From Circinella minor (lineage: Eukaryota > Mucoromycota > Mucoromycetes > Mucorales > Lichtheimiaceae), in assembly GCA_016758965.1 (NCBI GenBank), contig JAEPRB010000181.1, positions 1 to 64,000 of the forward strand: DNA of 64,000 nucleotides, in the 5' to 3' direction. Numbering within the stretch: position 1 is the first letter of the stretch; every line of letters begins with the position of its first letter. Both the position numbers and the translations under genes were made by a program. Shown here in pieces: positions 24,150 to 35,942 of this stretch. Under the pieces are notes generated by a model. That model was not told the DNA's origin. It ran no database searches and worked only from the letters and a program-made list of their open reading frames with translations.

Positions 24150-24582
24150 TTCTAGATATATATACACAAGTGCTATTATAATAATAGTAAAAAATAGTAA
24201 AGAGAGAACTCTTACGCAACACTATTGTCAATGTAAAGAGGAATGCCAGTATCCTTGATGAGTGGACTAACAGTTTGAAGACAACGATAGAATGGTGAAC
24301 AATAAACACGTTCAATACCTTTGTCTTGAAGGTAATTACCTAGTTCTCTTGCTTGTTTAAGACCGAGTTTAGAAAGAGGTGGATCGTGGGGACGCCCTGT
24401 AGGTAAGTGAGGGGTCTCATTGACCCAGTCCTTTTTTTTTTTTTTTTAAGAAAAAAAGATACTATATGTTGAGTAAGGTGAAACAAACCAAAATAAAAAA
24501 AAAAACAAGGTGAAAGGAATCATAATAATGAACATACTTCTCTATATCCGTGTCGCGTAATATAAATCGTTTTTACAACCAT
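23596..24582 (-). CDS. Histidine phosphatase (phosphoglycerate mutase-like) family protein
   Basis: Exons (complement): 24538-24582, 24216-24430, 23596-24064; 242 aa. The catalytic RHG triplet is in TIYITRHGYRE at the very N-terminus; further motifs are PLSKLGLKQARELG, VYCSPFYRCLQT and the second histidine in ILLVGHAASV. The set is the two-histidine phosphatase fold. Within fungi the nearest type I recall is the Tfc7/UBASH3-like branch (WYG and a late tryptophan block AWTFSGDV), so a phosphatase rather than a glycolytic mutase is likely; the substrate is unknown. The donor of exon 1 (GTATGT) and the acceptor of exon 2, which follows a long A-tract, are forced by the reading frame. Confidence 0.87.
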
Positions 24583-25391
24583 TTTATAAATGAATTAATA
24601 AAGGGGGAGTCTAATGGAATTCTAAAAATATAAAAAAGGACTCTTAAAACAAAATGAAACAAGTTGGAAAGAGGGGGGGGGTCCCCACCCACCCATTAAA
24701 AATAAACTACCCAAAAAAATAAAAAAAAGGGTTCTAAACCATATATGGTTTACAGAAATGTATACATTTCATCGCTGCCAAAAAAAAATACCATAGAAAC
24801 ATTATGAAAACCATGGAAACCAAAATTATGGATAATATCCTATAAAGGAACAAAATACGACAAAAATTTCTTTCTTTGATGAGGGGGAGGGGGGGGAATT
24901 AAAAAAAAAAGTGTGTTATTGATGGTGTCAATGTATTGTGTTAAAAAAAACAGAAAGAAAAAAAGGGTTTCATGTGTGTCAATGTTATATATATATATAT
25001 ATATAATGTTATGTGCGATTGTGAGTTGAAATTGGGGGGGGGGTTACGTTATGTTGTGTTGTGATTAAAAAGTAAAATGTGAGTTGTGAGTTGTGAGTTG
25101 TGAGTGTGAGTAAAAAAAAAAAAAGATTGATAAAAAAAAGATAAGTATTGTTATATAATGTTGAAGGTTGTTGTTGTAAAAGTTGAATGTGAGTGTGTGT
25201 GTGAGTGTGTGTGAGTGTGTGAAAAGGTTGTATGTTATATTATAATATAAAAATAATAATAATAATAATAATAATAAAAGAAAAAAAAAAGATAATAAAA
25301 ATAATAATAATTAAAAATAACAATAAATAATAAATAAAAAAAATCTAATTTCAAGATTATTTTTTTTTAAATTATTTATTATTATTTATAA
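24583..25391. other. Intergenic region with simple repeats
   Basis: 809 bp with G-runs (24673, 24892, 25036), TGTGAG-type repeats around 25075-25220 and A/T tracts. It includes the promoter of the histidine phosphatase and the 3' flank of the next minus-strand gene. No coding sequence is recognised. Confidence 0.6.
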
Positions 25392-26360
25392 TTAAAAATC
25401 ATCGTAAAGTCGAGAATTCATTAAATGAAATGGTTTTGTAGATCGATCTCCAGGTGTCGTTGCTGAAGGTGATTTCATATCCAATTCTTGTTTTATGTAC
25501 ATTTCGGGCTTGATATACATTTCAGGCTTGATATCCATCGTTTCTTGTTTAATATCCATATCTTGTTTGATATCCATGGCCGGTAACCCGCTTGATTGGG
25601 CGAGGTATCCACTTGTATTACCTCCGTAGGTAGCTTGAGGGTCTATAAAAGTTTGAGCCTGTGCGTTCACTGCGACAGGAGACGGTGCACCGGTTACTCC
25701 TCCATGGACAGCCTTGGATGGTGACCGGTACCTAAATATCCAAAAAAATAATAATAAATAAATAAATTAAATTCACTTGACTTGTTATTATCCATGGATG
25801 GAATAGGGAAAAAAAACATGAAATACATACATTCGACTACTGGAAGAACCTGAAGAACGTAAAGGGCGAGGATGCATGGGTGATTTAGGATCAAGATGCA
25901 ATTTACTCAGTGATGACTTACCGCCGACCTGAGTATCCCGGACATGAGCCATCTTGCCACCGCTCGTTCCGGCATAACCGTAATTTGCTAAATTAAAACC
26001 TTGATTTTGTTGTTGTGGCATCGTTTGTTGTAACATTGTTTGAGATGGATGTGCGTATTGTCCATGCATTTTTGCTTGTGCCTGTTGTTGTTGTTGTGCC
26101 TGTGCTTGTTGTTGTTGTTGCTGTTGTTGTTGATATTGAAACATGACATCATCTAATTGTTTGGATGTATCAGCTGATTTATTTTCAGTACGAAATTGTT
26201 GACCCGAAGTAGGTGATCGATGAGGTACACTCGCGGATGGTAAAGCAGCTGTCGTATTCATCATGGGTCGTCTTTGTTGCACAGGCAATGCAGGATCATA
26301 GGGCAATGCAGAAGAATTATATAAAGGTGGATCCATACGCATACCTTGACTTTCTGCCAT
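25392..26360 (-). CDS. PolyQ low-complexity protein with tandem psi-K-x-E (SUMO-consensus) block
   Basis: Exons (complement): 25831-26360 and 25392-25731; 289 aa. I do not recognise the family. Visible parts: a Met/Pro-rich N-terminus, glutamine runs around residues 75-100 with QAQAQ interruptions, a Ser-rich basic stretch (SSLSKLHLDPKSPMHPRPL), and near residues 228-258 five consecutive short repeats M-(D/Y)-I-K-(Q/P)-(E/D). Each repeat carries a hydrophobic-Lys-x-acid SUMO acceptor consensus. The C-terminus is PFHLMNSRLYDDF. Polyglutamine plus clustered SUMO motifs is typical of transcriptional regulators, so a nuclear cofactor is a reasonable guess and no more. The intron (GTATGT...TTTAG) keeps frame. 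The 340-bp leader upstream contains long A-tracts and a CA/GA repeat. Confidence 0.75.
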
Positions 26361-26462
26361 CTTTTTCTCTTGCTATAGGATTGTTAATTTTTTTTTTTTG
26401 TTTTTTTTTTTTTTTTTTTGATTGTTAATGATTCAAAATTAGAAAATGGGTTAGTGAGACAA

Positions 26463-26493
<31 letters not shown>

Positions 26494-26699
26494 GTTAAAC
26501 AAGTCATTATATTGAGAGATAGACACACACACACAGAGAGAGAGAGAGAGATAGATATATAAAAAAAATTATAAAAAAAAAAAAAAAAAAACCAAGAGAT
26601 GATACAAGTGAGTTGAAATTTGGTTCGCTCTCATATTATATAATTCATTTAAGAAAGAAGGAAAAAAAAAAAAAAGAAAAGACAGAAAAAAAAAACTGC

Positions 26700-28525
26700 T
26701 TATTTTTTTACCATTTTTCGAATAGTCCAATCAAAGACATAATCATATTGAAATCCTTCTCGTACAAATAAATCACGAAATAATTTACGAAGATATGAAT
26801 AGTCAGGTTTATCATCGAATCGTAATGAACGTACATAATTGAGGTATATAGCAAACTCTTGATGTAAGCCTCGACACAATGCATCTGCAGGTGTTGTCAT
26901 TTTCTTTTCCATGATTTTATCATATTTTTCTTTTTTTGTTCTAGCTCGAATACCTTGCCAAGGTAATTGTCCACGACAGAAATAAACAAGGATATAACCA
27001 AGAGATTCTAAATCATCTCTTCGTGATTGTTCTAAAAAAAAAAAAAATTGAATATATATATATATATATATATAACTCCATTAACATGCATAAATATTCC
27101 TCCCTTACCAATTCCTAAATGTGTATTCACACTGGCATAACGTGGGGTACCAGTAAGGTTTTTATTTTCTCTATAGGGTATATGCACATTGGTTCGTGGA
27201 TCACGAAACCTTTTCGCTAAACCGAAATCAATCATATTCACTTGATTGCCACGTTTTCCAATTCCCATTAAAAAGTTATCTGGTTTAATATCTCGATGAA
27301 TAAATCCTATAAAAAAAAAAAGAGTTTTTTTTTTTTTTTTTTAGTTCATCACTTTTCCTTTCATATTCCCTCTCTCTCCCTTTACCACATTGTTGGATTT
27401 TTTTTTTTTAAGATTTCTCTACTCCTAATAAACAAAAATACATAAATAAACAAAAATATATATATATATATATAAACCTTTTGAATGTACATATTCAACA
27501 CGAGATAACTAAAAAAAAAATTATTATTAAAAAAAAAAATTCAATGGATTGGAATGGAATGAAATGGAATGAGTGAAAAAAAAGACATACCAATTGATCT
27601 GCCAATAATAATACAGTCTTTAAAGAAAAACGTCGTTTACAATAATTAAACAAGTCTTCCATAGATGGACCGAGTAAATCCATTACGAGTACATTATAAT
27701 CGCCTTCTTTACCATACCATCGAACAAATGGAATACCGACACCTCCTGCTAATGTTTTATAAACTCTTGCTTCATATTCCAATTGGGGATGTGTTGCTCG
27801 TACACTTTCTAATTTTATACCAATGTCTTCACCTGTTGCAATATTGGATCCTTTTTTTTAAAAAAAATAAAAAAAAAAAGATGGAAGGGAAAAAAAAAAA
27901 AAGGTTGTTGTCAGTTTTTTTAAAAAGTTGTTGTCTTTTTTTTTTTGTTTTTAAAAATTCGATTTGAATTCAAAACAAGATGATTAAAAAAAAAAAGCTT
28001 GACTTCATGACACACACATATATATATATAAATATGCAGGTTTTGTAAGGTGAACAAGAAGTAGTTTGGGGGAGGGGAAGGGAGAGGAAAAATAAATGAA
28101 CTCAGCCTTATCATTCGTCTGTTTTTTCAAGCCTCATTCATTTCCAGCTCTTTTCTTTTCATTTTGGGGGGGGGGGAGGAGGGGAGAGAGATGGAGAGAT
28201 GGGTTGTTGTAACGGAGGTAGAGTTTTAATGGGGAGTAAAAAAATAAATAAATAAGATGTTACCAATAGAAAAAAAAAAAGATGAAATGAGGAAAATATA
28301 ATGGTTGTATTCAACAAGTGAGATGGGGGGGAGAGAGAGAAATATTTAATGGAAAAAGGTTATAAGCTTTTTTTTTTTTTCATCTTGTTATATGAATCGA
28401 AAAAGATGTACTATGAGGATATAAAATACTTTACCCAAATAAATCTCTCCAAAAGACCCGGCACCGATCTTTCTACCAAGTTTATATTTGCCGCCGACGA
28501 TAATGTCCCGTCCTTCTAATGACAT
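26700..28525 (-). CDS. Casein kinase 1 family Ser/Thr kinase, tail-less
   Basis: Exons (complement): 28435-28525, 27591-27850, 27478-27508, 27109-27306, 26700-27031; 303 aa. Motifs in order: glycine loop [12 protein letters not shown], catalytic Lys in [17 protein letters not shown], the CK1 signature [14 protein letters not shown], and the CK1-specific C-lobe [16 protein letters not shown]...YDYVFDW. It is closest to the CK1 delta/epsilon/Hrr25/Hhp1 group. Unlike those kinases it stops six residues after the FDW motif, so the autoinhibitory or targeting tail is missing. The VAIK motif reads IGIK. Exon 3 is only 31 nt. A downstream exon after a GTAAAA donor inside the last codons is possible but none is visible before the next gene. 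Confidence 0.92.
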
Positions 28526-29705
28526 TGTATATATATATTATAATGGGAGTTGTTTGATGTAAATTAAAAAAAAAAAAAAAAGAGAAGAAAGAAAAGAAGA
28601 GAGTATGTATATATATATTATATATAAATTATATAAAAAGAGAATTAGATGTTATATTTTTTTTTTTTTTTGGTTTTGGAATAAAGAAAAAAAAAAAGAG
28701 AACAAAAAAAAAAAAAAAAAAGTTTGGTATAGTATTTGCTAAAAAAAAATAACAGTTTTCAAATATGGAGGGCGGGAGCTCAACATTAAAAAAAAAAACT
28801 GGTGTGTTGGTTGTTGTTGCTGTGTATACATATATATAAAAAATTATTATGTATAACAATTACCAATCGTTGTGAAGGACCTTTTGGACCCCACCCCCCC
28901 GAAAATGGGTTATTTTGGTAGCCCGCCCTCTAAAAAAAAACATGGTTTCGTGATTAAAGGAAAAAAAAGTGGATTCTGGTTAATTTATTTGTTTTTTTGA
29001 CATTCCTTTGGGGATTATTTTATTTGCGCGCACTGGTAAAACGATATTAACTATGAACATGAAAAAGTACTTTAATATACATATATAACATATTTATTAT
29101 AATAATCCCATTAAAAAAAAAAAAAGAAACACATTCTCGAGAATAATAATAATAATAATAAATACTTCTTGTTTGTTTCTTTTTTTAATAATAATAATTC
29201 GGCGTTGATCGACATAATTGGTTATTTTGTTTGTTTTCATTTATTTCTCTCTCTCTTTTTTTTTTTTTTAAATCCTCAATTCTTTTTAATCTGATGACTA
29301 AGCGATACTTTTTTGTAAATATCTTTTGCTGCGGTGTAATATATATATATATCTATCTATCTAGTGAATCTTCCTCATTCTATAGTCAACTAATAAAACG
29401 ACATGTTGGAAGATTGACAAGTATAATTTCATCTTATAATAATTAATATCTGATGAAGAGTGTTTTGAAAAAAAAACATTTTATCTAACTCCCTTTATGT
29501 TCTATAATTTTTAAACATTTGATGTTTTTCCATACATAGAATCATATAGAGAAAAAGAAACCTTTTTACCTTTTTTTTTTTTTCCAGAAGATTTTTACTC
29601 CGGTGGCTTCCATTTATTCACTATTTAATAAGAACCAATTCACCCAATTTTATAATTTTTTTAAGTTTTTTTTTTTTTTTTGGTTTGTCAGCAAATAATA
29701 TAGTC
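28526..29705. promoter_or_regulatory. Bidirectional intergenic region CK1 / SQT1
   Basis: 1180 bp between two divergent starts. It contains AT and TAT repeats, long A and T tracts and no ORF of merit. It must hold both promoters; I see no distinctive factor site. Confidence 0.5.
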
Positions 29706-31701
29706 ATGTCGCATAACAACGAACATAGTGAACAACCCAAGGTAAACCCCCCCCCTATATACACATACACTTTTATCTTTTTTTGTTTTTATTAACTCTT
29801 TTTTTTTTATATTATAGCAAGAGAATAATGACGAAATTATTGACGATGAATATATTCGTCCCGAAGATATTGCTGAAGAAACTATTATAGATCTTGATCA
29901 AGGAGAACCTATGGAGGATGAATCGGACGATGATCAAGGTAGAATTTTACAATTTAAAACAAAAAAAAAAAACTATTTTACTTTATTAAAATAAAAAGTG
30001 AATGAATATACTGACTGAATTGTTATAAAATAAAATAAAAAAGGTGAACCAATAACAGGTCTTGAAGGTTATCCTATGCGTCCTTCTGCTGATGATGAAA
30101 ATATGATGGAACTTGCTGACGATTCAGTTCAAGGTTTTTTTGATCACCATGGTAAAAAGAAAAAGATTTATTTTCCCCACTAAAAAAAAAAAAAATAATA
30201 ATAATTTTTTTCTTTTTAATTTGATAGAACCTGTTTATGGTGTTGCATTACATCCAAAAGATTCAACTATTGTTATAAGTGGTGGGGGTGATGATAAAAG
30301 TTATTTATGGCGTAATGATACGGGTGAAAAAATATTTCAATTGGATGGTCATACAGATTCAGTTACTGCTGTTGCATTTAGTGTAGATGGTGATTATGTT
30401 GCTTCTGCTGGTATGGATGGTAAAGTACGTGTTTGGAAAGCACATACAGGTGAATTTTGTACTGCAGTAGAAGGTCCTGATGAAATTGTGGTAAGTTTTT
30501 TTTTTTTTTTTTTAAAAAAAATATTCAATAGCAAAAAAAAAAAAATGTTGATTTGAATATTCTTTTTTTTTTTTTTTTTGTAGTGGATTGATTGGCATCC
30601 AAAAGGAAATATTGTATTAGCAGGTGCTTCAGATTCAACTATTTGGATGTGGGCCAGTAAGTAATTTTTTTTCTGTTTTGTGTTTTAAATATTATATATA
30701 TATATATATATTAACTAATTAACTAATTAAATAATAATAATAATAGTGCCTAGTGGTAAATTCATGAATATTTTTAATGGTCATATTGGTCCAGTAACAG
30801 CAGGTCATTTTACTACGGATGGTAAAAAAATTGTTTCTGTTGCAGAAGATACTTCATTAATTATTTGGGATCCTAAATCTGCTGCTGCTTTACATCGACT
30901 TTCGGGTGAGGATGCTCGTTTCCATACTGAACCTATTACAAGTATAGCAACCAATAAAGAAAGTACACTTGCTATTACTGGTTGTATGGATGGTAAAGCA
31001 CGTCTTATTAATATAACGAATGGTCAGGTAAAAAAAAAAAGGATTCATTTTATGGTTTTTATTGAAACCAAAAAGAAAAAAAAAACTTATCAATATTATA
31101 ATAGATTGTTGCATCTCTTGAAAATCATACTGGATCTATTGAAACTGCTGACTTTTGTGATATGTAAGTATTTATCTCTTGGTAATTTCTGGTAATATTA
31201 AATAGATAAACTTATTTGTGTTATATATATATATATACAGTCTTAGTTTGGCAGCTACTGGTTCAACGGATGGTAATATCTCTATTTGGGATGTTCAAAC
31301 TCAACGATTACGTTCCACTCTTTCACATGAGGTAAATATATATAATTGAGTTAATAATAATAATAAAAAAAAAACTGATATATTAACTATTGTTTTTTGA
31401 TATATAGGATGCCGTTGTTAAAGTTAAATTTGTAAAGAATTCTCCTTTATTAGTATCATGTTCTGCAGATAAATCAATTAAAATGTGGGATGTTCGAACA
31501 GGACAATTAATTAAATCATGGATTGGTCACAGTGATACAGTACTTGATTTTGCAGTATCTGAGTAAGTTCATTATATTATTATTATATATATATATGAGG
31601 GAATTAAAAATTAACTTTTTATTTTATTTTAACTATTTAGTGATGGAAAGACTATTGTAAGTGGTTCTGATGATGGAACATGTCTTGTTTTTAAGGCATA
31701 A
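29706..31701 (+). CDS. SQT1: WD40 protein Sqt1/AAMP (ribosome assembly)
   Basis: Ten exons: 29706-29741, 29818-29938, 30044-30151, 30228-30490, 30584-30656, 30747-31027, 31105-31163, 31241-31331, 31408-31562, 31641-31701; 415 aa. An acidic N-terminus (EIIDDEYIRPEDIAEE) precedes about eight WD40 blades, e.g. GGGDDKSYLWRNDTG, GMDGKVRVWKAHTG, WIDWHPKGNIVLAG, SADKSIKMWDVRTG and SDDGTCLVFKA. Acidic tail order and the WIDWHPKG blade match Sqt1 of yeast and AAMP of animals. Known role in yeast: dedicated chaperone of ribosomal protein uL16 (Rpl10), delivering it to pre-60S particles. All nine introns are 60-105 bp and splice in frame. Confidence 0.93.
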
Positions 31702-32243
31702 AGATGATGTATGACTATTACCTTTGTTTTTTTTTATTTCCTCTTATTATCATTTCAATTTCTTGCATCTTTTTCTATCTCTTTATAATAAATATCATAT
31801 AAGCAAAAACTCCCCTTCCCAAAAAAAAAAAACAAACAACATTTTGCATTCCCCCCCTTCAAAATAAAAGAAATAAAAAACTTGTATACTATTAATTTCA
31901 AAGTATTATAATGTTTAGCCGACGGAAGGAAAATGGGATGCATCCAATCAAAAAATTAGATATTTATAGTAAGAAAAAAAAAAAAAAAGGATAAAGTATA
32001 TTCCTTTAAAACACTTTTGAAACCAAGAACTTTTTTTGATTTAAATGGAAATGAAATTTTTATTTTTATTTTATATGAAAAATATAAAAAAATAATTGGG
32101 AATGCATTAAATAAATAATATGAATGGGATGAATAAATAAATGATTAACATGAGTGAATGAAAATGAAAAGAAGGGTGGGGTAACAAATATGCAAGTAGT
32201 TTATGAGGTATATGTATGGTATCCGAATTTATATAATTTCTTT
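31702..32243. other. Convergent 3' region
   Basis: 542 bp of A/T-rich DNA downstream of SQT1 and of the small minus-strand ORF. Pyrimidine tracts are visible, no gene. Confidence 0.55.
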
Positions 32244-32504
32244 TTAAGCACCTGTGTTGGTACAATCAGAATTTTGCATATAATGTCTTGAAATAGGATC
32301 ATGAAAACCACCAAGATAATCAGGTACATTAGAATGACGCATAGGATCAGAAAGATATTTATCATTTGGACTTGAATGAATAGTTGAGTCTTCAAATATA
32401 AAAGATCCAGGTCTTGAATTGGATGGTGTAGAAGTAGTCGTTGATAAAAAATCTTCAGAAGTAGATTTATGTTGAAAATGTTTGATAAAAGATGAAAAAC
32501 CCAT
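32244..32504 (-). CDS. Small hypothetical protein, 86 aa
   Basis: Single-exon frame, 86 aa, starting MGFSSFIKHFQHK and ending NSDCTNTGA. It is Ser/Thr/Pro-rich with mixed composition, unlike the K/F/I/Y chance frames of this window, so it may be real. A GTA/TTG trinucleotide stretch lies just upstream (32525-32575) and a TATA-like tatata at 32655. No known domain; function unknown. Confidence 0.45.
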   Translation of the reverse strand: MGFSSFIKHFQHKSTSEDFLSTTTSTPSNSRPGSFIFEDSTIHSSPNDKYLSDPMRHSNVPDYLGGFHDPISRHYMQNSDCTNTGA

Positions 32505-32692
32505 TTTGATATTTGTATTTAAAGTAGTAGTAGTAGTAGTAGTTATAATTGTTGTTGTTGTAGTAGTAATAGTTTTGGGTATTTGGTTAAAATAGTTGAG
32601 GTAATAATATAGAATTAAAAATATTTTTTTTTTTTACAAGAAGTGTGAGCTCTTTATATACTTTTTTAAAATGTAAAAATGGTTATCCGGTT

Positions 32693-33328
32693 TTATGAAA
32701 CTAAAACGGATGGACCCTTTTCCGAATTAAATTCATTGGATAGCGGACATTCAATGATTCCAAAAGTTTCCTTCTTCTCGGGAATATCGTAATGTTTTTC
32801 GCCAAAACGTTCCATTATTGCATGCGCCCTGTTTATTAAAAGTTGTTCACGTTCTTTAATAAACGGAAAAGGGGTTGGAGAGGGTAAAAAAAAAAACATA
32901 AAGTTTTTCTTTAAAATAAAATAAAATTCTATTCTTTAAAAATATTTGAATATTTGAATTTTTATTTTTATTTTTTGATTTAGGAAAATCCTATTGTTTT
33001 TGGGGTTATTTGTTGTCTGTGCTTTTTTATATACCCGTTTGCGGTGATATGACGTTTCATAAGAATGAAACAATGGCACGGACCACACTTCTTTTAGATT
33101 ACCTAAAAAAGAAAACGTTTTTCCGTTAAATAAATCCTTTTTTTTTTTTTCCGTTATCATTATATTATTCCATTTTTATATTTAAATAATAATAAATAAT
33201 AAATAAATGGATTTCATATAATAAAAACATGGAACATTTGTTTTATTATAATACAATAATAAACAAAATGGTGAATGCAATTAATATTTTTTTTTACGTA
33301 CTTTGTATAAAACATCCATTTGTTTCAT
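32693..33328 (-). CDS. Small hypothetical protein, tentative 3-exon model
   Basis: Two segments look truly coding: DLFNGKTFSFLGNLKEVWSV / PLFHSYETSYHRKR (33035-33136) and REQLLINRAHAIMERFGEKH / YDIPEKKETFGIIE (32693 to about 32865). A frame-consistent model is complement(33302-33328, 33035-33136, 32693-32908), 114 aa, starting MKQMDVLYK before a GTACGT donor. The second junction is doubtful: the best-looking acceptor (TTATTAAAG, 32859) is out of phase, and the in-phase one adds a Phe/Pro stretch. Composition and length would suit a small mitochondrial protein, but I do not recognise it. A start at 33160 in exon 2 is the alternative. Confidence 0.45.
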
Positions 33329-35398
33329 CTTGAGCTGAGTTGTTCTCGGGTGAGGAAGGAGTGAACTGGATAAGATATAAATGTCAAACACATGAACTCG
33401 GCAAAAAGATTCCTTTTTTGTTTTGTTTTTTTTTGTTATCATATAAAATTATACGTAAAGAAAAGAGATAATAAAGATAAAGAGAAATTTGATTCATTAC
33501 TTAATTATCTTTTTTTTAGCGCTTTTTTTTTTTTTTTTACCTTATGATCATTTAGTTCATATTTTCAAATAATCAAATATACGTATCATTTAAAAATTGA
33601 GGATTTAATTCAAAAAACACTACAAAAGAATAAGTCATAATATCTTTGATAGGGGTTAGAGTATAATCTTGGAGAACCGAAAAGAAAATCGGATTCTCTC
33701 TCTCTACGTATTTTTATATTAAAATCACAAAAAAAAAAAAAAAGGAATTTTTCATGCGTGTCCCCCCCCTCCCCCTCTGTTATAGTTTATTTAACAGGCC
33801 CACTTTAACAAAATACCTGATTAATATATTAAACATTTCATTTATTTGATCGAAATTGTTGTTATTATTTGTAATTCTTTTCATTTTTGGTATACAATCA
33901 GAAATTACTATTACGTATATACAGCCTTGAACACAATTACTACCAAAGGCGAAGCCAGGAAGGAGGATTACTACCTAGTTATTTTTTATAAAATAAAAAA
34001 ATCATTTGTTCTCTGGTATCGAAAATTTTGTTAGTAAATTCACATTTTAACGTCTTAGGTAACAATAGCACTCAGAATAGATATATTGATACTTTAATCA
34101 TTTGAGACTATAGCTCTCTAACAAGAGTACCTCTTTTTTTTAATCGTTTCCAAAAGATCGTCTTTTTAAATAATCCTGCTTCATCTTTGATAAAAAATAT
34201 ATATTACTCGAAGTCAAATATTTTTTTCTCTTTTGAGCTTAAAAAATCCATGCCTTTCTCTTTCTAAAAGTTTCATCTACAAGTCATACACAAAAAAAAA
34301 AAAAAAAAAAAGCTTCATCTGGGAACTTTGATTTTGATCGAGTAAACTTCTTCATGGTTATAAAGTTCACAATGTGATTTATACGACATGTTTCTGTAAC
34401 CCATATATACTTTAAATTTTTTTTTTCACAAACTTTTTCTTGTGCTTAAATTTTATTATAAGAATGGGATCTTTATCATATAACGTTTAACGAAATACAG
34501 TGTTACGTTTCGTTTGGTACAGTCGCAAGACCTTCTCTCGACGGAATAACGTTAAAAAATAAAGGTAGGGGTTAAGTAAGTAAAAAGTATATTTTAATAA
34601 AAGACTTTTTATGTCTGTTTGTGTCACTAATAAAATGATATACTGAAGTGGGAGTTCACGGTTTCTGGTCTTTATATGCCAAAACCACTAATAATGATAG
34701 TAAAGAATATTTTCTCAATTGATCGTAATAAATAAGACTGATAATAATAACTTGTTTATTTATTGAATTTAATTTTTGAAGAGAAGATATTGATATTAAA
34801 ATAAAAGATAATTGTGAACTGAAGATCTTTGAAAACTAAATTTGAAGGGGTTATTTATACTAAATATAGAAGTGAAGAGAATTCACACAATAGTGAAGTT
34901 GTTACTACGTAAGTAAACAAAAAAAAAAGAAATAAATTGGGAAACAAGGAAATAATAAAAATTTACTGGTTTTAGTAAAAATATGTAGGGCGTAACAACA
35001 GTATATATCGTAATTTATTAATGTTGGTAATGATTTATGATGTATCTTTTCATTCTTTATACGTTGACATGAAATAAAGATTTACGGTTTACTACGTATC
35101 TCTAAAACGACCATACGTCTACAACTACATTTTTTCTGTATACTCTAACATTCCAAGTATCCGAGTAGCCCCTGCTGCACGTCGAGTAATATTTTCTATA
35201 ATAGTATAATCAATGAGTTCGATGATGTATTTGTCAGAAAGCGAGACGTGACTGGAACAAAACTAATTTCAATTTGTTCTTTCTTATTAACATTTTGCTT
35301 TTACTATATGTTGTTCAATAGTAGTAATTAAGCTGATATAGTTGTATTCAATAATTATGCTCATGTACGTATACTGCTAAAATATAACCGCTTTTTTC
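33329..35398. other. Gene-poor AT-rich stretch
   Basis: No ORF or conserved coding block can be supported. There are T-tracts, C/G runs (33763), and scattered TACGTA palindromes that become dense after 34.9 kb. A short open segment on the minus strand near 35130-35280 may be a coding fossil but is too short to name. Confidence 0.55.
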
Positions 35399-35640
35399 TA
35401 CTAGGTCCAGAACCAGTTGCAGATCATTTATCAGAAAAAAAGTTTTTTTTTTATCATACGTACATGATATTTCTGGTCATACAATACTGTATCTTGATTC
35501 TGCTACGTAATAAATAAAAGTATATCAGACTGGATCAAGTATATATGTTGTTTCTTATACAATTATATGTAGTAAATACGTAAGAACCATTTACTGGTCA
35601 TAATTATCTACTTACTACCGTATGTATTCTTCTACACATA
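35399..35640. repeat. Dispersed repeat, copy 1 (second copy at 63557)
   Basis: About 240 bp similar to 63557-63780 in the same orientation. Shared blocks include a cca-GA-cca-GTTG start, TCAGAAAA followed by a T-tract, ACGTACATGATATTT, TGCTACGTAA, AAATAAAAGTATA, ATACAATT and ATGTAGTAAATA. Copy 2 adjoins a DDE transposase, so this is probably a fragment of the same element family. Confidence 0.75.
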
Positions 35641-35942
35641 ATTAATATTATATAACTAAGATCGCTTGTACGTATAAATACTGTAATTTTATTTTTAAGC
35701 AGTAAATAATAAAACGAAATGCATCAGATCGCAGTGTAAAAAAAAAAAAATACTAGTTGAAGAGAATGTAATAGGATTAGAAATGCAGTGATGGTTTTAA
35801 TCGGATTGTTTTTTTAAAAAAATAAGTGATCATATATATAAGAGATAATTAATTCTTGCTACTCTGTTTATCCAAGCCTACTCTTGGTTTCTACTATATG
35901 ACTTCAACCCAATAAGTGTATCTTCTCGTTTTATACGTACAG

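Noticed and set aside
34280..34320. Possible snRNA/ncRNA gene in the 33-37 kb desert
   Set aside because: No Sm site, box elements or stable hairpin could be made out by eye; only A/T tracts.
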